The notes beneath the pieces were generated by a model. The model was given only the letters and a program-made list of their open reading frames with translations. It was not told the origin of the DNA and did not search any database. Shown one piece after another: positions 1-4,216 of a stretch of DNA of 5,483 nucleotides; position 1 is the first letter of the stretch; each line of letters starts with the position of its first letter. The stretch is from Solirubrobacterales bacterium (GTDB taxonomy: Bacteria > Actinomycetota > Thermoleophilia > Solirubrobacterales > Solirubrobacteraceae). Location: assembly GCA_019240015.1 (NCBI GenBank), contig JAFAZB010000428.1, positions 1 to 5,483 of the forward strand, in the 5' to 3' direction. The translations under genes and the position numbers were made by a program.

Positions 1-17
1 GCGCGAACACGTCTCGC

Positions 18-23
18 TATAGT
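18..23 (+). promoter_or_regulatory. Putative -10 box of the rpsF promoter (TATAGT)
   Basis: TATAGT differs from the sigma70-type consensus TATAAT at one base and lies 32 nt before the rpsF ATG, which would give a leader of about 20 nt. The 13 bases starting here match the ssb -10 region (536-548) at 11 positions, which supports a real promoter. The -35 region would fall outside the window. No Shine-Dalgarno sequence is visible between this box and the ATG. Confidence 0.45.
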
Positions 24-49
24 CGGCCGCCGCCCGCCGGGCCGTTCAC

Positions 50-421
50 ATGCCCAGTCAAGCTCCCGTCTACGACCTTGTTGTGGCGCTCTCGACCAGC
101 GCCGAGGAGGATCAGCGGGCCAAGATCCTCGGCGATATCGAGAGCCAGATCTCGGGCGAGGGTGGGCAGATCGCACGACGCGACGACTGGGGAACGCGGC
201 CGCTGGCGTATCAGATCAACCATCAGCGGGAGGGCGAGTATCACCTGCTCCAGTTCACCGGCCCGCCCACGCTGCTCGAAGCGCTCTCGCATAGTCTGCG
301 GATCGCCGACGAAGTGCTGCGCTTTCGGATCATCAAGGTGCTGCCGGGAACCCCCCCACCCCCCGAGTCGGCGCCGCCCGCGCCTGCTGGTGTGCCCGCG
401 CCCGCCGCCGCCGACGGCTAG
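50..421 (+). CDS. rpsF: 30S ribosomal protein S6
   Basis: Ribosomal protein S6 of the small-subunit platform, which binds 16S rRNA as a heterodimer with S18 (encoded at 1081-1389). The 123-residue product has the S6 ferredoxin-like core over about residues 6-98: a YDLVVAL first strand, the central WGTRPLAYQI motif, the GEYHLLQF strand and the C-terminal RIADEVLRFRIIKV strand. After G100 the protein continues as a 23-residue Pro/Ala-rich tail (residues 101-123), so it is longer than the roughly 95-residue core; such disordered tails are common in this family. The tail begins in a C7-A-C6 tract at 351-364. The ATG at 50 is chosen because the S6 fold starts within a few residues of it. No Shine-Dalgarno site precedes it. 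Position as first gene before ssb and rpsR is the classic order. Confidence 0.97.
   Translation: MPSQAPVYDLVVALSTSAEEDQRAKILGDIESQISGEGGQIARRDDWGTRPLAYQINHQREGEYHLLQFTGPPTLLEALSHSLRIADEVLRFRIIKVLPGTPPPPESAPPAPAGVPAPAAADG
351..364 (+). repeat. C7-A-C6 homopolymer tract inside rpsF
   Basis: Seven C residues, one A and six C residues encode the T101-P105 stretch at the junction of the S6 core and its Pro/Ala tail. Such tracts are prone to replication or transcription slippage. Loss of one C would shift reading into a frame open to a TGA at 450-452, giving an Arg-rich tail of about 33 residues. Gain of one C would enter a frame that stays open to 912. Whether slippage occurs cannot be judged from one sequence. 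Confidence 0.6.
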
Positions 422-437
422 CTCGCGGGCCCGAATT

Positions 438-453
438 GTCACGAGACCGTGAC
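438..453 (+). terminator. Stem-loop downstream of rpsF (possible weak terminator or attenuator)
   Basis: GTCACG (438-443) and CGTGAC (448-453) form a perfect 6-bp stem with an AGAC tetraloop, starting 16 nt after the rpsF stop; two further G-U pairs can close the base. A second small hairpin, GGCG (454-457) with CGCC (463-466), abuts it. No U-tract follows, so a classical intrinsic terminator is not supported. It may attenuate transcription or protect the 3' end of the rpsF message, with ssb driven by its own promoter further on. The rest of the 422-583 gap holds only the ssb promoter and ribosome-binding site. Confidence 0.35.
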
Positions 454-516
454 GGCGTGGAGCGCCTGTGTGCGGCGAGTGCAACGTTTGCGCCCATTTT
501 CCGGGGAGAACCGCCG

Positions 517-541
517 TTACCGCCTGCCCCGGGCCTAGACT
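517..541 (+). promoter_or_regulatory. Putative ssb promoter (TAGACT -10 box with upstream TTACCGCCTG)
   Basis: TAGACT at 536-541 is a plausible actinobacterial -10 hexamer 48 nt before the ssb ATG, placing transcription start near 548 and giving a leader of about 36 nt. The block 517-550 aligns without gaps to 2018-2051 upstream of dnaB, with 26 of 34 bases identical, including TTRCCGCCTG and CCTAGACTCG. No canonical -35 is seen at 17-nt spacing; the conserved TTRCCG lies only 13 nt upstream of the -10. The call rests on the recurrence at two gene starts rather than on consensus strength. Confidence 0.5.
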
Positions 542-566
542 CGGCCGCAGGCTTTCAAACGATTTC

Positions 567-576
567 AGGAAAGGAG
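567..576 (+). promoter_or_regulatory. Strong ribosome-binding site of ssb
   Basis: AGGAAAGGAG lies 7 nt before the ssb ATG and is an excellent anti-SD match. It fixes the ssb start at 584. It is the only strong Shine-Dalgarno sequence in the window, in line with a need for high SSB output relative to dnaB and purA. Confidence 0.8.
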
Positions 577-583
577 CCTCAGC

Positions 584-1042
584 ATGAACATCAACCGAGT
601 CGTGCTGACGGGAAACCTGACGCGGGATCCGGAGCTGCGTTCGACGGGCGGTGGCCTGTCGGTCTGCAAGCTCGGCATCGCCGTCAATACCCGCCGCAAG
701 AACGGCAGCACCGGGGACTGGGAGGAGAAGCCCAACTTCTTCCGGGTGACGGTGTTCGGCCGCCAGGCGGAGAGCTGTCATCAGTATCTGAAGAAGGGCA
801 GGCCGGTGGCGATCGACGGCCGGCTCGAGTGGAGCAGCTACGAGCAGGAGGGACAGAAGCGCGAATCGATCGATATCATCGCGGACTCCGTGCAGTTCCT
901 CGGCTCGCGTGAGGACGCTGGTAGTGGCAATGGCTTCTCGAGCAGCGTCCGTGCGACCGAGAGCGACGTCCCGATCGACACCGCTGACTTCGAGCCAGCG
1001 CCGGTGGGCGGAGGGACCTCGGACGAGGACATTCCGTTCTAG
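584..1042 (+). CDS. ssb: Single-stranded DNA-binding protein SSB
   Basis: Homotetrameric SSB that coats single-stranded DNA at replication forks and recruits partner proteins. The 152-residue product has the N-terminal OB fold at about residues 1-106 (MNINRVVLTGNLTRDPELR start; NFFRVTVFGRQAE strand; YLKKGRPVAIDGRL; final strand ending SVQFLG). A Gly/Ser-rich acidic linker of about 40 residues follows, ending in the conserved partner-binding tip DEDIPF (residues 147-152). The length is typical of short actinobacterial and Firmicute SSBs, and the gene is intact. The start is fixed by the SD at 567-576. Its place between rpsF and rpsR is the classic arrangement, but an own promoter (517-541) suggests it can be expressed apart from rpsF. 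Confidence 0.97.
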   Translation: MNINRVVLTGNLTRDPELRSTGGGLSVCKLGIAVNTRRKNGSTGDWEEKPNFFRVTVFGRQAESCHQYLKKGRPVAIDGRLEWSSYEQEGQKRESIDIIADSVQFLGSREDAGSGNGFSSSVRATESDVPIDTADFEPAPVGGGTSDEDIPF

Positions 1043-1080
1043 ATAGACACAGCTGACCGCAACCACCAAGGCTGACCGAA

Positions 1081-1389
1081 TTGGCAAAGCAACGCAGACG
1101 GCCCGTGCGCAGGCGCGATCGCAAGGGTGGACCGACTTCCACCCGGCGCAAGCCCTGCCCCTATTGCCGCGACAAGATCGACCAGGTCGACTACAAGGAC
1201 CTGTCGATGCTGCGTCGGTTCGTGTCCGAGCGAGGGAAGATACGCTCGCGCCGGATCACCGGGGCGTGCCGGCGGCATCAGAGCCAGGTGGCCCGCGCGA
1301 TCAAGCGCGCGCGTGAGCTAGCGCTGCTGCCGTATGTCGCCGAGGGCGGTGACTATCGCGGCGGTCGCGGCGGTGACCGCGACCGCTGA
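1081..1389 (+). CDS. rpsR: 30S ribosomal protein S18, zinc-binding type
   Basis: Ribosomal protein S18, partner of S6 on the 30S platform. The 102-residue product has a basic N-terminus, then the S18 core with the diagnostic stretch VDYKDLSMLRRFVSERGKI and the helix QVARAIKRARELALLPY (ending at Y85). C26, C29, C63 and H66 form a CxxC...CxxH set typical of zinc-binding (C+) S18. After the usual end at LLPY there is a 17-residue Gly/Arg/Asp tail (YRGGRGGDRDR). The TTG start is chosen because it gives the expected AKQRRR-like N-terminus; a weak AAGG (1068-1071) lies 9 nt upstream. The 38-nt gap from ssb contains GCTGACCG twice (1052-1059, 1071-1078), of no obvious meaning, and TAGACA at 1044-1049, a weak -10-like string. 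Probably co-transcribed with ssb and rplI. Confidence 0.96.
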   Translation: MAKQRRRPVRRRDRKGGPTSTRRKPCPYCRDKIDQVDYKDLSMLRRFVSERGKIRSRRITGACRRHQSQVARAIKRARELALLPYVAEGGDYRGGRGGDRDR

Positions 1390-1412
1390 GGCCGAGCGCG
1401 GGCGTTAGCGCA

Positions 1413-1862
1413 ATGCCACAGGCAATCCTGCTCGAGGACGTAGAGTCGCTCGGTGAGCGCGGCGCGGTCGTCGACGTCTCGCCCGGTTACCTGCGTAACT
1501 ACCTGCAGCCGCGCAGGCTCGCGGAGCCGGCCACCGCTGCCTCGATCCAAGTGGCGACGCGGCGCCGGGAGGATGCCGAGCGAGCTCAGCGTGAGACGCA
1601 GGAGCGCGCGCGGGAGAGCGCCGCGGTGCTCGGGCGCACCGTGCTGACGATTCCGCAGCAGGCCGGCGATGACGGACGGTTGTTCGGGTCGGTCACCCCG
1701 CAGGACATCGCCGACGCGATCCGCGAGGCGCGCGGGATCCGGATCGACCGCCGCAAGGTCCACCTCGAGGAACCGATTCGCAACATCGGCACCTACATGG
1801 TGGTGGTCGAGGTCGCCGACGAGGTGACCGCGGCGATCAAGACGATGGTCGTCGCAGCCTAG
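1413..1862 (+). CDS. rplI: 50S ribosomal protein L9
   Basis: Ribosomal protein L9, the elongated 50S protein near the L1 stalk that binds 23S rRNA and affects frame maintenance. The 149-residue product is of standard length. The N-terminal rRNA-binding domain (about 1-40) carries the family signature ILLEDVESLGERG...VSPGYLRNYLQP, with G25-Y26-L27-R28-N29-Y30-L31. A charged connecting helix (about 41-75, rich in Arg/Glu) leads to the C-terminal domain, with GRLFGSVTPQDIADAI (G92-S93-V94-T95) and a final strand region NIGTYMVVVEVADEV. The gene starts 23 nt after the rpsR stop, with no convincing Shine-Dalgarno site; GAGG at 1388-1391 is too distant. It is probably the last gene of the ssb-rpsR-rplI unit, given the stem-loop and dnaB promoter downstream. 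Confidence 0.96.
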   Translation: MPQAILLEDVESLGERGAVVDVSPGYLRNYLQPRRLAEPATAASIQVATRRREDAERAQRETQERARESAAVLGRTVLTIPQQAGDDGRLFGSVTPQDIADAIREARGIRIDRRKVHLEEPIRNIGTYMVVVEVADEVTAAIKTMVVAA

Positions 1863-1913
1863 GGCGCCGCGGGCCCGACCGTAGTCGCGGGTTTGTCCTC
1901 AGAGGGTGGTCGC

Positions 1914-1934
1914 GCGGGTCGACTAGAGACCCGC
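1914..1934 (+). terminator. GC-rich stem-loop between rplI and dnaB (candidate terminator)
   Basis: GCGGGTC (1914-1920) and GACCCGC (1928-1934) form a perfect 7-bp stem with a 7-nt loop, 52 nt after the rplI stop. No U-run follows, so it is at best a non-canonical terminator or a 3'-end stabiliser. A weaker pairing, CCGCG (1867-1871) with CGCGG (1886-1890) followed by GTTTGT, lies closer to the stop. Position before a predicted dnaB promoter supports a transcription unit boundary. Confidence 0.4.
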
Positions 1935-2017
1935 TCTCGCCTCGGCCCGACGTCGGTCTGCGGGTCGTGGTCTGCGCCCGAAAGCAAATCGTCGTGGTTG
2001 CGGACTCGGTTGCGACC

Positions 2018-2042
2018 TTGCCGCCTGAACCCGACCTAGACT
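2018..2042 (+). promoter_or_regulatory. Putative dnaB promoter (TAGACT -10 box with upstream TTGCCGCCTG)
   Basis: TAGACT (2037-2042) is identical to the ssb -10 box and sits in a 34-base block sharing 26 bases with the ssb promoter (517-550). The box starts 18 nt before the dnaB ATG, so transcription would begin about 6 nt before the start codon, giving an almost leaderless mRNA. This agrees with the absence of any Shine-Dalgarno sequence. The remainder of the 1863-2054 gap shows nothing else besides the stem-loops. Confidence 0.5.
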
Positions 2043-2054
2043 CGAACGCCGGCC

Positions 2055-3410
2055 ATGAGCGCAGTCCAGAACATCGCCGTTCCGCCACACAACCTCGAGG
2101 CCGAGAAGTCGGTCCTCGGGGCCGTGCTGCTCGATGAGCGCCACCTCTATCCGCTGCTGGTCGAGGAGCACCTGAGGCCGAGGCACTTCTATCGCGAGCA
2201 GCACGGGGCGGTGTTCGAGGCGATGCTCGAGCTGCACGAGGGCCAGCGCAGGATCGACGTACTGACGGTGACCGAGACCCTGCGCCAGCACGGCAAGCTC
2301 GAGGAGCTGGGCGGGCGGGAGGCGATCGACGAGCTCAGCGGCTGGGTACCTGCGGCGGGCCACGCGCGCGAATACGGGCGGATCGTGCGGGACAACGCTC
2401 AGATGCGCGAACTGCTGACCACCTCGTACGAGATCCAGGCGAGCGTGCTGGCCCGCGAGGCCCCCGCCCGCGACTTGGTCGAGCGCGCCGAGCGGTCGGT
2501 GCTGGAGGTCGCCCACGATGACCGGCACAAGAAGATCCGGTCGATCGCGGACATCCTGCACGAGGAGACCGACAAGCTGCACCGGCTATCGGTCTCGAAG
2601 TCCCCGCTGACCGGAACTCCGTCCGGGTTCAAGGATCTCGACGAGGTCACGGGGGGCTTTCAGCCCGGCAACCTGGTGGTGATCGCGGCGCGGCCATCGA
2701 TGGGCAAGTCGGCGCTCGTCGCGAACATCGCCGAGAACGCGGTGCTGGAGGGACATCCGGTCGCGTTGTTCTCGCTGGAGATGTCCGAGTCCGAGCTCGC
2801 CCAGCGGTTCGTCGCCTCGCGGGCGAGGATCAAGGGCGAGGACCTGCGTCGGGGACGGGTCGCCGAGCACCGCTGGCCCAAGATCCTCGACGCCTGCAAG
2901 CTTCTGTCGGAGGCGCCCCTTTACGTCGATGACTCGAGCGACACCGGGGTGCTGGAGGTGCGGGCGAAGGCCCGCCGCCTGCACCATCAGATCGAAGGCG
3001 GCCTCGGGCTGATCATTGTCGACTACCTCCAGCTGATGCGTCACGAAGGCCGAGTGGAGAGCCGCGTCGAGCAGGTCGGGCAGATCAGCCGAGGGTTGAA
3101 GGGCCTCGCCCGCGAGCTGAACGTGCCCGTGATCGCGCTCTCCCAGCTGAGCCGTGCGGTGGAGCAGCGAGGCGGCGAGAAGAGGCCGATCCTTTCCGAC
3201 CTGCGCGAATCCGGCCAGATCGAGCAGGACAGCGACCTGGTGATGTTCATCTATCGCGAGGAGTACTACGACAAGGACTCAGCGCGCCCGGGCGTGGCCG
3301 ACATCATCATCGCCAAGCACCGCAACGGACCGGTCGCCGAGGTGGCGCTCACGTTCCAGAAGGAGTACCCGAAGTTCATGAACTACGCGGGCGAGCGGTT
3401 CGCCGCTTGA
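2055..3410 (+). CDS. dnaB: Replicative DNA helicase DnaB
   Basis: Hexameric replicative helicase that unwinds DNA at the fork by ATP hydrolysis and recruits primase. The 451-residue product has standard length. The DnaB N-terminal domain starts at VPPHNLEAEKSVLGA (about residues 9-23) and runs to about 105; a linker region follows to about 185. The RecA-like C-terminal domain carries Walker A ARPSMGKSA (K218), Walker B GLIIVDYLQLM (D323), the SQLSRAVEQR motif (S363-R372), the SDLRESGQIEQDSD loop, and K421-H422-R423-N424-G425-P426, the KxRNGP segment containing the probable arginine finger. No intein interrupts Walker A, unlike many actinobacterial dnaB genes. The ATG at 2055 fits the predicted promoter and the normal N-terminus. 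The stop codon overlaps the TTG of the AAA+ ATPase gene by 4 nt, implying coupled expression with a likely loader. Confidence 0.97.
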   Translation: MSAVQNIAVPPHNLEAEKSVLGAVLLDERHLYPLLVEEHLRPRHFYREQHGAVFEAMLELHEGQRRIDVLTVTETLRQHGKLEELGGREAIDELSGWVPAAGHAREYGRIVRDNAQMRELLTTSYEIQASVLAREAPARDLVERAERSVLEVAHDDRHKKIRSIADILHEETDKLHRLSVSKSPLTGTPSGFKDLDEVTGGFQPGNLVVIAARPSMGKSALVANIAENAVLEGHPVALFSLEMSESELAQRFVASRARIKGEDLRRGRVAEHRWPKILDACKLLSEAPLYVDDSSDTGVLEVRAKARRLHHQIEGGLGLIIVDYLQLMRHEGRVESRVEQVGQISRGLKGLARELNVPVIALSQLSRAVEQRGGEKRPILSDLRESGQIEQDSDLVMFIYREEYYDKDSARPGVADIIIAKHRNGPVAEVALTFQKEYPKFMNYAGERFAA

Positions 3411-4111
3411 GCCACCGCTTGTCCGTGTCGACGATCACCGATCGCTGTCCGTTCGAGCTCTGCGACGGCTCTGGCTTCCGCTACGAGCTTGAGTCGAACA
3501 CCGCCTATGACTGCCGCTGCCGCGCCCAGCGGATCGCGCTCGCAAAGGCCAGGAGCCTGTCGGCGGTGATCCCGCGTCGCTACCGCGACGCGGCCTTCGG
3601 ACGCCCGCCGGTGACTGGGATCGAGCCACAGATCGTCGCGGCCACCTCCAGGTTCGCGGACGACATCGACGCCAAGCTGGACGCCGGCCTGGGGCTGTGG
3701 TTCATGGGGCCGGTCGGAACCGGCAAGACGACCTTGGCGATGCTGGTCTCCAAGGCCGCCCTCAGCGCTGGGCGCTCGGTCGCGATCTACTCGCTGCCGC
3801 GGCTGCTGAACGAGATCCGCGAGACCCACCGCTCGGAGCGCTCGCACCTCGACCTGCTGGACCGCCTGACCGCGGTCGACCTGCTGCACGTCGATGACGT
3901 TGGCGCCGAGCGAACCACCGACTGGGTACTCGAGGAGCTCTACTCGATCGTCAACGCCCGCTACGAGGACCAGCGCTCGATGGTGATCACGACCAACATC
4001 CTCGATCGCGAGGCGCTGTGCGATCAGATCAGCGAGCGGACTGTCTCGCGCCTGACCGAGATGTGCGACGAGCTGCCCCTGCTCGGCCACGACCGCCGCA
4101 TGGAGGTCTAG
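3407..4111 (+). CDS. DnaC/DnaI-type AAA+ ATPase, probable DnaB helicase loader
   Basis: A 234-residue P-loop ATPase of the DnaC/DnaI/IstB family. Seen in the sequence: N-terminal C14-x4-C19-DGSGF and C36-x-C38 (a likely zinc-binding knuckle, as in many DnaC/DnaI-like proteins), Walker A GPVGTGKTT (G101-T109, K107), a LPRLLNEIRETH helix, Walker B VDLLHVDDVGAE (D163, D164), sensor 1 MVITTN (N197), and SERTVSRL with R211 and R215 as arginine-finger candidates. The length is near E. coli DnaC (245) and shorter than B. subtilis DnaI. The TTG start at 3407 overlaps the dnaB TGA (TTGA), indicating translational coupling; TTG 3419 or GTG 3425 are alternatives and would lose only 4-6 residues. Direct linkage to dnaB makes helicase loading the best inference. 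IstB-type transposition helper is less likely, as no transposase is nearby. No gene symbol is given because orthology to dnaC or dnaI is unproven. Confidence 0.88.
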   Translation: MSHRLSVSTITDRCPFELCDGSGFRYELESNTAYDCRCRAQRIALAKARSLSAVIPRRYRDAAFGRPPVTGIEPQIVAATSRFADDIDAKLDAGLGLWFMGPVGTGKTTLAMLVSKAALSAGRSVAIYSLPRLLNEIRETHRSERSHLDLLDRLTAVDLLHVDDVGAERTTDWVLEELYSIVNARYEDQRSMVITTNILDREALCDQISERTVSRLTEMCDELPLLGHDRRMEV

Positions 4112-4120
4112 TTGATCGAT

Positions 4121-4140
4121 TCCGAATCGCTCGATTCGGA
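4121..4140 (+). terminator. 8-bp stem-loop just after the AAA+ ATPase gene
   Basis: TCCGAATC (4121-4128) and GATTCGGA (4133-4140) form a perfect 8-bp stem with a GCTC tetraloop, starting 9 nt after the stop codon; skipping T4120 allows two more pairs. It is the strongest hairpin in the window and fits the end of the dnaB transcription unit. No U-tract follows, so the mechanism may not be classical intrinsic termination; an operator role in front of purA is an alternative. Confidence 0.5.
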
Positions 4141-4184
4141 TCCGTCCGGGCCAACGTCGCGGATCCGCGCCGGCTAGCGGCCGG
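4137..4184. repeat. Cluster of palindromes upstream of purA
   Basis: CGGATCCG occurs twice (4137-4144 and 4160-4167), with centres 23 bp apart; the second copy is the core of a perfect 12-bp palindrome CGCGGATCCGCG (4158-4169). CCGGC (4170-4174) with GCCGG (4180-4184) adds another inverted repeat. Together with the stem-loop at 4121-4140 they fill most of the intergenic space before the purA -10 box. They could be binding sites for a dimeric regulator or simply part of a structured 3' end; no known operator is recognised. Confidence 0.4.
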
Positions 4185-4200
4185 TCGCCAACGACCCCCG

Positions 4201-4206
4201 TACACT
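4201..4206 (+). promoter_or_regulatory. Putative -10 box of the purA promoter (TACACT)
   Basis: TACACT resembles the TAGACT boxes of ssb and dnaB and starts 16 nt before the purA ATG, so transcription would begin about 4 nt before the start codon. CGCC at 4186-4189 lies at the same distance from the box as CGCC in the ssb and dnaB promoters, but that is weak evidence in GC-rich DNA. No Shine-Dalgarno site lies between the box and the ATG. Confidence 0.45.
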
Positions 4207-4216
4207 GACCCCCCGA

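Noticed and set aside
436..912. Forward open frame overlapping the rpsF-ssb gap and ssb
   Set aside because: It is out of frame with ssb, has low-complexity translation and lacks a ribosome-binding site.
1044..1049. TAGACA as an internal promoter -10 for rpsR
   Set aside because: It lacks the upstream block seen at ssb and dnaB and has no -35; one hexamer in a short gap is not enough.
1052..1078. GCTGACCG direct repeat before rpsR
   Set aside because: Two 8-bp copies in GC-rich sequence with no further structure may be chance.
17..1087. Long open frame on the minus strand (356 codons) opposite rpsF and ssb
   Set aside because: It lies antisense to two certain genes, its translation resembles no family I know, and long antisense frames are expected at this GC content.
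1923..2582. Minus-strand open frame of 219 codons opposite the dnaB start
   Set aside because: It overlaps the dnaB N-terminal domain and promoter and shows no domain.
2688..2715. Possible intein in dnaB at Walker A
   Set aside because: The ARPSMGKSA motif is continuous and the protein has normal length, so no intein is present.
3407..4111. IstB-like helper of an IS21-type insertion sequence
   Set aside because: No istA transposase, terminal inverted repeats or target duplication is visible, and the gene is fused in operon with dnaB, so a mobile-element role is unlikely.
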